Of a stretch of 64,000 nucleotides of DNA, positions 44,306 to 55,549 are shown in pieces. The stretch comes from Neoceratodus forsteri. Its lineage: Eukaryota; Chordata; Ceratodontiformes; Ceratodontidae. The first letter of the stretch is position 1; each line of letters begins with the position of its first letter. The notes beneath the pieces were generated by a model. That model did no database searches. It saw only the letters and a list, made by a program, of their open reading frames with translations, and was not told the DNA's origin. A program made the translations under genes and the position numbers. Where the stretch lies: NCBI GenBank assembly GCA_016271365.2, contig CM057453.1, positions 1,090,451,001 through 1,090,515,000 of the forward strand, given 5' to 3'.

Positions 44306-46855
44306 CATAGAAACATAGAAACATAGACTTTCACAGCAGAAAAGGACCACTTGGCCCACCTAGTCTGCCCATTTCCCTACCTACAGGATAAGCTGCAGAT
44401 CCTAGTTAACCAGCAGTCTATTTCTTCCCACCCCCCACAAGAATTGCCTTAAGTCTGTCCCATGCATTCTTGAATTCTCCCACAGTTTTAGACCTGTTTT
44501 AGACCCCACAACCTCCTCAGGAAGGCTGTTCCATGCATCCACCACCCTCTCTGTGAAAAAATACTTCCTCACATTTCCCCTGAGCCGTCCCCCCTCTGTC
44601 TTCAAATTGTGTCCCCTTGTTCTTGCACATCTCTTTTTCTGAAAGATGCTACCCTCTTGGACTTTGTTGATTCCACTGAGGTACTTAAAAGTTTCTATCA
44701 TGTCCCCCATCTCCCTCCTTTCCTCAAGGGTATACATATTAAGCTCCTTTAGTCTCTCCTCATGTGGCTTCTTTTGCAGACCCTGCACCATTTTAGTTGC
44801 CCTCCTGTGGACTGCCTCCATGCTGTCTATGTCCTTGTGGAGATGGGGTCTCCAGAACTGGACGCAGTACTCCAGATGGGGTCTCACCAACTGTCTGTAC
44901 AGAGGGATAACAACTTCCTGTTTTCTGCTGGTGATGTCTCTCCCTATACATCCCAATATCACCCCAGCCCTCCCTACTGCCTTCTCACATTGCTTGCCAA
45001 CCTTAAGGTAATCTGATATGATTACCCCATGTCCCTTTCCTTTTCTGTTGTTGTTACTAACTCCCCCCCCCCATTATGTAATCTTCCCTTGGGTTTTTGT
45101 TTCCCAGGTTCGTTATTCTGCACTTTTTTTCAATGAATCCAAGCTGCCATACTTCTGACCATTCCTCCAACCTTGCCAAGTCCTTTCTCATCCTTTCCAC
45201 ACCTCCTTGTGTATCAACCCTGTTGTAGATCTTTGTGTCATCTGCAAAGAGGCATACTTTTCCTTCTAGTCCCTCTGCACTATCACTTATAAAGATATTA
45301 AAAAGGACTGGATGCAGTACTGAACCCTGTGGTACCCCACTAGTAACCTCCCTTTCTTCAGAGTGGACTTCGTTTACAATTACTTTCTGTGTCCTGTTGT
45401 CCAGCCAATGTTTTACCCAGGCTACCACCCTGGGACCCACTCCCAGGCTGGTTAATTTGTTTATTAATCTTTTGTGTGGGACTGTGTCAAATGCCTTGCT
45501 AAAGTCTAGGTAGGCCATGTCCACAGCCCTTCCCTGGTCTACTACTTTGGTCACCCAGTCAAAGAAATCAATTAGATTTGTCTGACATGACCTTCCCACT
45601 GTGAACTCATGCTGCCTTGGGTTCTGTGTCCCACCGACCTCTAGGTTCTCAACAATTCTTTCCTTCAGAAGTGATTCCATCACTTTCCCTACCACAGGGG
45701 TCAAACTGACATGTCTGTAGTTTCCTGCCTATGTCTTGCTCCTACTTATGTGAAGGGGAATCACATCTGCCTTCCTCCAGTCCTCAGATACCACACCATC
45801 TTCCCATGATTTGTTAAAAAGGGTAGTCAGTGGTGTCACTAGTTCTCCCTTTAATTTTTTTAGAATTCTGGGGTGAATCCCATCAGGCCCCATTACTTTG
45901 TCCACCTTCAGTTTTAGGAGTTCTTTCAAAACCCTTTCTTTTGTGAAAGGACTGGGATTGATCCCCCTATCCAGAGTGCTTCTGTTAATTGGATTAGGCA
46001 CCTCCACCTGCTCCTCTTTTGTGAATACTGAGCAGAAGTATTCATTTGGTATCCCTGCTTTTTCACTGTCCCTCTCTGCCCACCCACCGTCCATTCTATT
46101 CAGCCTCACTATCCCTCCCTTTGCCTTCCTACGCTCCCTGACATACCTATAAAAGGTTTCATCCCCCTTCTTAACTGAGTTGGCTATCTTTTCCTCAGTT
46201 TGGGCCTTTGCTATTCTGACTTCCTTTCCTGCTTACTTCTGCCTTACCTGGTACAGTTCTCTGTCCTGCTCCTTCTGTGTTTCCTTATACTTCTTAAATG
46301 TTATCTTTTTCTCCCTAACCTTCCCCACCACCTCTTTTGAGAATCATAGTGGCTTTTTCTTTCATTTTGGTTTGTTTATTTGCTTCACACAAAGGTTTGT
46401 TGCCTCTGTGATGGCAGTTCTGTTTCCCCATTGTTGCTCCACCCCTCCTTCAAGCCTGTTTGCTAGTGCTTTTCTAAGGCACTCTCCCATCTTGCCAAAG
46501 TCAGCCCTCCTGAAGTCCAGTACCCTCACTGTTGTATGGCTTGACACTGTAGCTGAGTTTATCGTGAACCACACTGTTTGGTGGTCACTTGTTCCCAGAT
46601 GGCTACTCACTTCTAGATCTGAGGTCCTCTCACTGTCCCCATTTGAGAGTATGAGGTCTAAGATTGCTCCCTCATGAGTGGGTTCCAAAAACTAGCTGTC
46701 TGAGGCATGCCCCCGTAGGGCATCAAGAATGACCCTCCTCTTGGATGTGGCTGCAGCAAAGGTGCTCCAGTTAACATCTGGCATATTCAGGTCCCCCATC
46801 AACAGTATCTCCCCTTTCTCTGCCATCTTAAGGATGCCTTCTATCATATTATTTG
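44306..46855 (-). mobile_element. CR1-type LINE, copy e, 5' truncated in the endonuclease
   Basis: The 3' tail (ACATAGAAACATAGAAACAT, then CTTGGCCCACCTAGTCTGCC) is at 44306-44380. The C-terminal frame is 44962-44402, the RT frame 45704-45057 (215 aa, [55 protein letters not shown]), the RT N-terminus 46109-45729, and part of the endonuclease 46688-46362 (ILDLILSNGDSERTSDLEVS, GTSDHQTVWF). The SDHQ catalytic box of the endonuclease is visible. It is closely similar to copies b and c. Confidence 0.85.
45057..45704 (-). pseudogene. CR1 reverse transcriptase with both catalytic motifs, copy e
   Basis: A single 215-codon frame contains both [14 protein letters not shown] (first catalytic Asp) and LFADDTKI (second and third Asp), the least damaged RT palm in the window. 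The loop reads QGSVLHPV where the family has QGSVLGPV, a Gly to His change. Flanking frames are broken, so the copy is still inactive. Confidence 0.8.
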
Positions 46856-46859
46856 CATC

Positions 46860-47407
46860 CATCCTACCTGTACCAGCTTGTTTGTATCTATGTCTTAATT
46901 TTACTGTTATACTTATGTGTTGTACTGCTATACTGTGTATTTTGGTTTGTCTTACTGTGACAAGGTACCTTTGTAAATGAGCCTATGGCTCGAAGGTTTT
47001 CCAAACTGCTGTTTAAATAAAATAAAAAAATAATAAAATATTCTTGTAGAGCTCAAAATATTCACTGAAAATGTATTTTCGCTATATTCACCGGTCGCTA
47101 TTCACCTACGTAAATAAATCTACACAGTGAGTATTTTTTTTAAATCCTGAAATAGAGAATAGTGTCCCTCTCCACTATGGAACCACCAGATAAATTATGT
47201 GAGCCACGGACACAGACACCTACTATGAGGTTCACCTGCACTGATTCACTTACAAAACTCTTGACGTATTTTGAGATGTTATTAAATGTTTTAAAAAACT
47301 GTACTGTACTTCACCAGACACAAAGCAGAACTCCAGCCCATGGGGTTTCCCACAGATTGCTGCCAGAGTACCACTGCCAACTTGAGGAAACCCATTCCTT
47401 CAATACA
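46860..47407. other. No gene; weakly structured spacer
   Basis: This is AT-rich to mixed sequence with no supported coding frame. The phrase CTGTGACAAGGTACCTTTGT near 46955-46980 ahead of an A-rich run (47015-47040) may be a decayed repeat tail. Confidence 0.4.
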
Positions 47408-47599
47408 GTCCAGCTCAGCATGGTGGTTACAGTCAGTGTTGGGGAGTAATTAGTTATTTGTAACTAGTAACTGTAATCTGATTACTTTTCTAGGTAACTA
47501 GTAATGGGTTACTTTTAAAATAAAGTAATAAGTAACTGTAATGATATTACTTTTCCCTAAAAGTAACTAGTTAATGTAATTTAATGTAATATAGTGACC

Positions 47600-48297
47600 T
47601 GAAGCACACCACTCAGTGCACAAAAGCATCAGCAAGGGCAAACAAGATGCTTGGGTACATAGCTAGGGGGATCAGTAGTAGGAGAGTGAAGGTTATACTG
47701 CCCTTGTATAGGTCACTGGTGAGGCCACATCTAGAGTATGGAGTTCAGTACTGGTGCCCACACCTCAAAAAAGGAAATTAACCTGCTGGAGAAGGTCCAG
47801 AGGAGGGCTATAAATAAGATAGTGAGGCAGCAGGGTAAGGCATATGAGGAGAGGTTGAGGGCACTGAACATGTACTCCCTGGAGGACAGGAGAGAGAGGG
47901 AGAGAGGGGACATGACTGGGACCTTCAGGTACTTGAAAGGGATAAGTAAGGTGGATAAGGAGGGGCTCTTTAAGCTGAGTGGCAATCATAGCACAAGGGG
48001 GCACAGTTTTAAGCTGGGTGTGGGTTAGAAGGGAGGTCAGGAAGCATTTCTTCACAGAGAGGGTGGTGGACACTTGAAATGCACTGCCGGAACAGGTGGT
48101 CTTATTGAAGACAGTGATGAGCTTCAAGAGAGGCTGGATAGGTATAAAGGAAGGTAAAGATCATGGGTAGGGAGGATACGAGTGGGGAGGGGGTTAGGGA
48201 GAGTAGTTCAAGCTGTGGACCCTGCAATATGAGCAGACTAGATAGACCAAATGACCTTCTACTGCTGGCTTCTTCCTATGTTTGTATGTTCGTATAT
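47600..48297 (+). mobile_element. CR1-type LINE 3' fragment, second subfamily (copy f)
   Basis: The plus strand reads ANKMLGYIARGISSRRVKVI, RPHLEYGVQYWCPHLKKEIN, LEKVQRRAINKIVRQQGKAY, RLRALNMYSLEDRRERERGD and STRGHSFKLGVG. The 3' tail reads AGACTAGATAGACCAAATGA, then CTTCTTCCTATGTTTGTATG, which differs from the tail of copies a-e. The wording is CR1-group but the subfamily differs. It is 5' truncated and nested in the hAT-type element. Confidence 0.8.
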
Positions 48298-48301
48298 AAA
48301 C

Positions 48302-48430
48302 AGAATAACAGATAGGCATCTATTATAGTTGCTGTAGTCCATCAAGGGGTTCCTGTGACTTTATAAACCTCAAGAGCGAAACTCAAGAGGTTTATGACAT
48401 CACAGGAATCCAGAGATTGTGCAGGCATCT
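48302..48430. mobile_element. Palindromic MITE, copy C
   Basis: The left end is AGAATAACAGATAGG. The inner arms pair from about 48338 to 48416 (CATCAAGGGGTTCCTGTGAC against ACAGGAATCCAGAG). The centre at 48367-48391 reads as in copy A except that both GA dinucleotides in the octamers are AA (CTCAAGAG twice). The outer right arm is not recognisable. Confidence 0.7.
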
Positions 48431-48439
48431 TTTGATATT

Positions 48440-49260
48440 CAGGTTTCATTGTAAACAATGGCTGCTTAGCGGACTGCATGCTCAGTTTATTACAACATCA
48501 GGCTAAAAAAACTGCCTTCTGACAAGCATTGCGTGAGCACCCATTTTGTTTTCATTTTTCACAAGAAAAAGTTTAGGGAACACTTCATGGCTATGAGGTG
48601 CCATTTTGTGTTGCCTTGCTGATATTCAGGCTTGCATAGTCATAGTGTTTAGGTATTACAAGCTGCCAGAGCTATGGGGTGATATAAACCCGTAGCACAA
48701 CAACTGGAGCAGACATGCAGCCTTGCGACATTTAGCCTAGGAATTTTGACTTAATACTGGTTTGCCCTATGAGATCTTTGCTCTAACACGGTGGCTGCAA
48801 CTAGAAGGTAGCCTCATTTATCACATCACTGCTTTCTACGTGGTTACAGGCCCACTGCTGGTGAGTGTTGGGGTTGTTTTCACCAGTTGTCTCATTACGG
48901 AAAATGTTGTTAGGCTGAATGGCTCTGGTGAGGTGTCATTGCACTGGGTGTCCTTGTACCAGTTGTCACAGATCTGGTGTAAACTGGCCCCTCCAGTTTG
49001 AATATTTCTTTAATCTGTATAAAATGAAAATGAGTGTGCACATATAGCTTTCACCTTTCAGCCTTCTTACTAGATCCTGTTAATTAGTCTCCACTTAAGG
49101 ACTCCTCAGCTCATTCACCTCTACTATGCCTTTTCATACCTATCATCACCTTTTCCTTTTCCAGATTCTAATCTTACCTTACCTATTATCACTTTTTGCC
49201 CTATAGCCTGCCCTAGTTTCTTTCCTCATGTATATTTCTCTTATTTCCCTAACCTGCTTT
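48440..49260. other. No feature recognised inside the hAT-type element
   Basis: A short plus frame (48762-49001) has no family wording. No repeat ends were seen. Confidence 0.4.
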
Positions 49261-49274
49261 CTTCTCTTTTAGAT

Positions 49275-49420
49275 AATTCATGAAGAAGACCTATGGTTGA
49301 AACATTGATTCTAACTCTTTCTATTTTCATCGTGCATTTAATATTACCATTTTGTTCAATATCCGTAACATGTGCTGTGCAAATAAAAATCAGAAAACAC
49401 CATTTTATTTGTCGGTTTAT
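49275..49420 (+). mobile_element. Second repeat tail with a hammerhead-like arrangement
   Basis: ATGAAGAAGACCTATGGTTGAAAC (49280-49303, given here only as a near match) shows a GACC/GGTT stem between GAAGA and GAAA. The first core base differs from CUGANGA (A for C). A tail with AATAAAAATC follows at about 49382. It resembles the segment at 4440-4545 in layout but is weaker. Confidence 0.25.
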
Positions 49421-50410
49421 TTTTAAATATCTCACTTTGCAACATTTGATATACAAAATATACTGTTTACGCACTGTTACATGGTACAGCTAAGAATCAC
49501 TGCAGGAATTGATGACATTTGTTTGAGGGGGCAACAGATTGGCCAATAATGTACAATTTATAGATAGCTAGCTACACCCCTGCATGTCGTTAGTTGTGGC
49601 CCTCTATAGTACCAATTGTGAATGCCGAGGGAATTGGGGACAGCCTAGCTGTTGTAGAGAAAAAGGCAAGTAGTCAATCTGCAGGCAGGGCTCAGGGCCT
49701 ATTTCCACCAACACCACATGTGCCAAACTGCCACTGCAGGCTGCTTGATCAGCCATCTGCCCGCCCACCTTCCAGGTCTATCACCATCACCCGACCCATC
49801 TCAAAGAAAATCCTCGTCAAAGGGTATGTACTGCAGTGCAACAAGTGTGTTACACTGTGTGATAATTTTAATGTAAGTTACACCGACTTCAGTCGTGGCA
49901 TACTGGCAGTGGCATAATAGTCATGGCAGACTTTTAATTCTAACTATGTCTCAGTGGCAGTGATAAGTTGAGGCTCAGCTGTGGGAAATAGTGTTTAAAT
50001 TGTGTGTTGAGGAGAGCAGGTGTGTGCTGGTGGAATTTATTGTATGTGATGTGGGTGGATCTGTGGCTGGCAATGGCAAAGTTAGGATTCAGACTGCTGG
50101 TAGGAAATGAGAAAAGGTCACCAAAGCAAAGAAAGGCAGTAGATCTGCAGGATATGTGTGTGTGAATGTAGGGGGAGCTATGTGAGGGTGGGATTTTATT
50201 TTGGAAATTTAAAGGATTAGTTATGGCTCTTGCATAGTTAGGAGGAGAATGCAGGCTAGATGTGGGAAAGATCACCAAGTACAGAAGATGCAGCAGGGTA
50301 TTTGTGTCAGTCGGATAAGTGTGGGATGTAAAGGGGTAGTTGTGGCTAGTATTGTCAGGCTATACAGCTGTGTGGGAAAGATCGCCAAGGGCACTGGCAG
50401 TAGATACAGG

Positions 50411-50468
<58 letters not shown>
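50411..50468. repeat. TG microsatellite, about 26-28 units
   Basis: It is a near-perfect TG run, interrupted once near its start. The frames reading VCVCVC or THTHTH across it are artefacts. Confidence 0.95.
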
Positions 50469-50469
<1 letters not shown>

Positions 50470-50960
50470 GGAGGGTGAAGGTGGGTGTTATGGAAATGAA
50501 AAAAGGTCAAGGACAGCAGTGGCAGGCAAATTTGGGATTCAACTCTGGGGGGCAAGATTGCAGAGGGCAGCAGTAGATGCAGGGTGTGTGAGTTTTTTTT
50601 TATTTTTTTAATTAATAGAGCTCTTATTTATAGAAATGTTAAGGGATTGTTGTGGCTGGCAAAGTCAGATGGGCACTGCATTATAAACTAACATATTCAT
50701 CGTCTTCAGAGTCTCTTTCATTTCTTGTATACACTTCTTGGGGTTTCATGAGCACATAGCTATATTCAGTGAGTAACACAACCACGTTATCAAAAGTAAT
50801 ATAAAGTAGTATGAAAAGTAATATGCATTACAGTTAGTTACTAATTACTTTTTATATAAAAATAATAAGTAACTGTAACTGATTACTTTTCAAAAGTAAC
50901 TTATCCAACACTGGTTACAGTCCGGCTCAGCATGGTGGTGGGCCATATTATTAAACACTA

Positions 50961-52440
50961 CAGCCCATATATTCAAAGGAGATGTGCTGCCCAAAACGGA
51001 GATGTGCGGTGCAGCTCAGTAAATGCATGGAACTGTGATATTCGAAAGGGAGAGATGCATCGCTAATTTCCGAATGTACAATCGCTCAGAAATAATGTAT
51101 GCAGCACAAAAAAAAAGGGGTGGGTACATGAATATGCCGCGCATCCGTATATTCAGCCAAACTGTGTGGCGCATCTCTCGCGCATCCCAGAAGTCTGCCG
51201 CACAAAGATAGGCAGACAAAAGGATGGCCTAAATTGGCCAGCCACCCACAGGAAGGCCATGGAACTGCAGACAGACCATCCTGAGAAAGCCCTTGGAGGT
51301 GCACCAGGATGTGCACCAGGCATACATACACAGCATTCATGCCAGGATGGAAGTACCTAAAGCTACAGGTGCTGGCACACCATGGGCACTACCCACAGAG
51401 CCATCCTCCACACTGCACCCAGGACATAGACACCCAGCTGCCACATGCCAGTGCTGTCAGGTGTCCCCCAGCACACCAGCGGAGCAGATGGCCACACTGC
51501 AGCACATGTGCCAGGGACCGTGGCCTGAACCCATGTGACCTGCAGGTTGTGGTATGTACCCAGGGTGACGTCTGGGGCAGTGGTGCCCAGGTAGCTAGGT
51601 TGTATGAGTGCCAGCCTGGCATGGGCCAGGGACTGACCTGTGGCACACACCCATGGTGGTACACTGTAGGTGCACACAGGTGGGACCCACCCACTCAGGT
51701 ACCTGGACACCCTCTGCACACTGCCATTCCTTGCAGTTATCACCATGTTCCTCTCATACAGGGTGTGTGGGGCACTGCAGGTGACTGTACACTGCATACA
51801 GAACTGGTGTATCACATGCATGTGGTATACTAATCAGACTGTGTCACCCTGTGCCCTCCCCTGTTGCTTGTCCAGGTGGGCCCCTGTGGCCACTGTCCAG
51901 GTGGGTCCCCTGTACCCCAGTCTGACTCTGTTCATGGCTATGAGTAATAGTGGATAATAGCACTGTATCCAGGCCAATGCAGTCCACCCACCAACACTCA
52001 AACTTTCCATCACACCTGCCTGCTAGGCTGCAGTACCTCCTGTTCACCTTTGTGGGGTGGTGGGGCAGCCCTGCAAAGCTGGAACTGTGCATGCCTGTGG
52101 TATGCAAATGGCCTGAATACATTCCAGTAATGAACTGCACATGTGGGGAATGGGCTCGGAATGTGCAATGAGGCAATTTGCATATCCCAGATGAATATTG
52201 CAATTTTGTGGACCGCGCATGTGGCTGCCTTTCATGCATTTCTCTATGCTCCACATTTGGCTTAGATCACATGCCGTGCTACGCATCTCCCTCTGCCCCA
52301 TCAGGATATTCAGCTGGACATGCACTATTGCATCCCACGGTGCATCTTCTGAATATACCATTATTTTGTGCCGGCACACCTCAGTTGCATAGCACAGGCA
52401 CTTGCGTGATGCAGCCTGGGACTTTTGAATATTGGGCCCT
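50961..52440. mobile_element. DNA transposon with GAATAT-rich ends, non-autonomous
   Basis: The left end CAGCCCATATATTCAAAGG (50961) and right end CTTTTGAATATTGGGCCCT (to 52440) are imperfect inverted repeats. ATATTC/GAATAT motifs cluster at both ends (about 50969, 51030, 51130, 51149 on the left; 52191, 52305, 52350, 52426 on the right). The middle (51200-51950) is GC-rich and carries long frames on both strands without family wording. The likely superfamily is Harbinger, by comparison with neighbouring elements, but no transposase or clear duplication is visible. Confidence 0.55.
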
Positions 52441-53030
52441 ACAAGTATAAACAAATGAAAAAATCCCGATTTTCTAAGCCCAGTGATGTGGAACAAACAT
52501 AACATGGATGCCTGCTTCCATTTCTGGCTGTTCTGGAGATGCAAATGGGGAAGTGTTGAAAACAGTAAAATAAATAACAACCAACTGTTACTAAAGGCAC
52601 AGTGTGTGAAAAATGGGTTAAAGTGCGAATCATGAAAAGAATACTGTACATTTCCTGGTTTCAGTGTCACTTGCTGTATCAACAGTATCACAATCACTGT
52701 ACAGCCGTATGTTCTTTTTCACAAAAATTAATTATGCTCTGGACCTTGTAAGCATGAAATAAAACAAATGCAAAATTAATTTGTTTTACAGTATATTCCA
52801 TGGTGCACAGAAATGTTTCATAGCCATATCAATCCTAATACCAATGGATAGAGGAAATAGGTGACAGGATATACTGTAGTAGCACCCAAAAAAGCAGCTA
52901 AGTGTGGCTCCAAATGCTCAAGTAATGTAATTTAATATATGGATTGTGAAATTAATACTACTTTAAAGCATACAAAAAATTCCTGGTAATGTATTGCACC
53001 ACAAGTGATAATACTATTACTCAAAAGTGA
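52441..53030. other. No feature recognised
   Basis: AT-rich, without a supported gene or element ends. Confidence 0.5.
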
Positions 53031-53033
53031 TAA

Positions 53034-53210
53034 TATAGAGAATAATGGATAGGTAAGAGTGTGTGTTATGGATTTTTTTCACACACCTGAGGTGTGTGAT
53101 GACCCATAAACCTCGAGAGTGAAGCTCGAGAGGTATATGTGGTCAACACACACCGAGAGTATTTTAAAAAAAGTCATAACATCAAACTTACCTATCCATT
53201 ATTTTTTATA
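53034..53210. mobile_element. Palindromic MITE, copy D
   Basis: The ends are TATAGAGAATAATGGATAGG and CCTATCCATTATTTTTTATA. The arms (GTAAGAGTGTGTGTTATGG...) pair at about 75%. The centre is at 53110-53134 with two CTCGAGAG octamers. The arm sequence between end and centre is unlike that of copies A, E and F. Confidence 0.8.
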
Positions 53211-54012
53211 ATTGCTGTTGTGGTGGTTTAGACTGTATTTCTAGCAGCGTGAAAGAAAAAGACTTTCATTTTAGCTAGAGTGCAGTTTTATTTTTGAAGC
53301 AATTGAACTATACACGAATAAAACACAATTGAAAATACTGCAGTTGGAATACTTTTTGTGAAACAATGGAATGCAACAGTTTCTTTGGGGAATGCCATAT
53401 CAATCGGATTTCAGGTTATTATTGCCTTTGTAGCATAATAACCAGAAATCCAGTTGATATGCATTTTTAACAAAACAGTAATCTGGTTGATATTTATGGT
53501 CAGCAGTAATTATACTATCAATCTGAGCCCATAATACTATAGTTCGGTGCTCTGAACGATAGTATTATCACTGAAACACAACAGTGTAAACACAAGTCTG
53601 CCTCCGGCACAAACCTGGTTGCCATGGTGACAACCCCCCTTCCTTGACAGGCGACGTGACATTTTGCAAGCATGCCTTCTGATTGGCCACTTTTCATCTG
53701 TGGGCAAGCAGAAGAAGTTTTAAAACATGGCGGGCATCTCTCGCTTAGCAAGACAGAAATGTGTCCGCTCCTCGGTATTTCCTCAATTTATTTTTCGTTT
53801 TACACCAAAAATGGACTTAACTGTCTGATCCTGCCTTCACAAAGAACAAAAAGGTAGGACCAGCTACCAACTGCCTCTTGTGGGAGGGCAGGTGGGCAGG
53901 GGAAGACCAGACCGACAACGGACACAGTGCAGTGGTGGTCAGACATGATCATCAGATTCATTCAGTGCAGTGATAGACCAACTGTTACAGGAAAATAAAA
54001 ATAGGATCCACA
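53211..54012. other. No feature recognised
   Basis: There are short frames only. A segment near 53530-53640 has ATAGTATTATCACTG and its partial complement ATAATACTATAG, a small hairpin of about 12 bp. Confidence 0.45.
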
Positions 54013-54187
54013 TATTAAAAAAAATTATGGATAGGTTTCTGTTCATTACCAGTGACTGATACCATCTCGAGGTTCTGAACACATGAACCTCTCAAGCTTC
54101 GCTCTCGAGGTTCCTATGTGTCCAGAACTTCTCGATGGTATTACTCCTTGGTAATGAACAGAAACCTATCCATTATTGTATTTATAT
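54013..54187. mobile_element. Palindromic MITE, copy E
   Basis: The ends are AATTATGGATAGG and CCTATCCATTATTG. The arms (TTTCTGTTCATTACCAG...) pair at about 85-90% over about 75 bp, the best-preserved hairpin of the set. The centre is at 54087-54111 in reverse orientation, so the complement shows CTCGAGAG and CTTGAGAG. Confidence 0.85.
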
Positions 54188-54754
54188 ATGGTGGCAAAAT
54201 CAAGTTCATTATATTATTGTACACACTTTATCTATCCTTACAAGATCTCAGTAATTTGCATAATTTGACAGTCTGACTAATTATGACCTGGTTAATGTTC
54301 AGAGCTACTGATTTTGAGTGCCAAAAATACTAACAACTCTAGGGATATGTTTATTCTAACCATGCTTAAACTTTAATTGAGGATATGCAAAATGTATTCA
54401 TTTGTAACCGTGTCACTGTGTAATTTACAGTTACTGCCCCTGCCTTGTGGGTTCAAGCAAGGCTGAGGGGCCTGGGCACTGTTGTTGGTAGTTTTGGGGG
54501 TTTGTTTCCAGAAAATAGTAAAACAGCACGGTGCCTCCAACCAGAGTTAAAATATAGGGACCCATTTTCAGAGTCGGCTGGCTGTGCCTGCAAACAGGTG
54601 CTCTGCATGCAAAAATAGGGCAGTCTGGCTCTGGCACCATATTCAAATAGACAGCGCAATCCGAACTGACCGCACTATATGTTTGAATATCAGACTCTGG
54701 TAACGAGGCTCACAGCAAGCAGTTACCATGATTGGTGCAGCGCTACCAGAGAGT

Positions 54755-54970
54755 AGGAAGAACCGGGGAAGGGATCGGGGCTAGAAAGGAACCACTGGAC
54801 CACCAGGGAAGGAAAATGAAGAACCAAGGAAGGGATCAGGGCTAGGGAGGGACCACTGGACCACCAGGAATGGGAAATGAATAACTGGGGACGGGATCGG
54901 AGCTAGGAAGGGACCACTGGACCATCAGGAATTAAAACCACATAACCAAGGAAGAGATCAGGGCTGGGTG
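54755..54970. repeat. Minisatellite, about 57-bp unit, nearly 4 units
   Basis: The units contain GGGACCACTGGACCACCAGG, a G/A-rich AATGAATAACTGGGGA and GGGATCGGAGCTAGG. Related units recur at 58750-59060. The phrase CACTGGACCACCAGGGA is also the core of the satellite at 17.9-18.5 kb. Confidence 0.8.
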
Positions 54971-55129
54971 CAGAGTGAGTGATGGCAGACCAGGAGGATA
55001 GTGCGGAGGGCAGTTTACAGTGAGAGGAAGGAGGTGAAGGGGGAGCAGGCAGAGGGGGATGTGGACTGGTCCACACATGGGGCGGAGGGTGCCCATGGGC
55101 ACCCAACCTCTCAGGCGGCCAGGTGGCAG

Positions 55130-55455
55130 CCATGGTAATAGACATAATGCAAAACTACAGCTACCTATACGTGCCCAGGCTCTGACAACACGCCCCCCCC
55201 AGGGTGAAGGCCAGGCTGTGGCTGAAGATACAGGTGGGTGTCAACGCCTCCAGTCCCAATGCAAGAACCCTCATGGCCATCAAACATAAGTGGCAGGACC
55301 TGAGGGCAGCAGTGAAGAAGAAGGTCACCGCCAGCACCAGGGCACTGCAAGGCATGGGAGGGGGACCACCCAGCACAGACACACAGTTGATGCCCCTGGA
55401 GCATCTGGTTGCAGAGACGCTCACTGATGTGGTGGTCCATGGGAAGGTGGACTGA
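55130..55455 (+). pseudogene. Myb/SANT-like DNA-binding protein of a Harbinger element
   Basis: From the ATG at 55131 the plus frame reads MVIDIMQNYSYLYVPRL, a stop, then PPRVKARLWLKIQVGVNASS, AIKHKWQDLRAAVKKKV, ALQGMGGGPP and LMPLEHLVAETL. This is the trihelix Myb-like module of Harbinger accessory proteins (NAIF1-like). Those proteins help the transposase reach DNA and the nucleus. The W of KHKWQDL and the GGGPP linker are diagnostic. The TGA near 55183 interrupts helix 1-2. The stop at 55453 precedes a possible intron and further exons. Confidence 0.75.
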
Positions 55456-55549
55456 GTGAACACCATGGCAGGTAGGGCCACCAAACATGTGGCAATGAAC
55501 TGGCTGAATGCACCGTGTCTGCACTAATCCTGTTGCTTTGCACCCACAG

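Larger units (their letters stand above)
47426..50921. mobile_element. hAT-type DNA transposon with exact 8-bp TSD and nested insertions
   Basis: The element begins CAGTGTTGGGGAGTAA (47434) and ends TTATCCAACACTG (50913). Subterminal GTAACTAGTAACTGTAAT-type arrays occur on both sides (47460-47590 and 50790-50900). The 8-bp duplication GTTACAGT is exact at 47426-47433 and 50914-50921, which is the hAT signature. Inside are a CR1 fragment, a palindromic MITE and a TG microsatellite. No transposase frame is recognisable, so this is a deletion derivative that served as a landing site for other elements. Confidence 0.85.

Noticed and set aside
50249..50611. 120-codon plus frame
   Set aside because: It is mostly the TG microsatellite read as Val-Cys.
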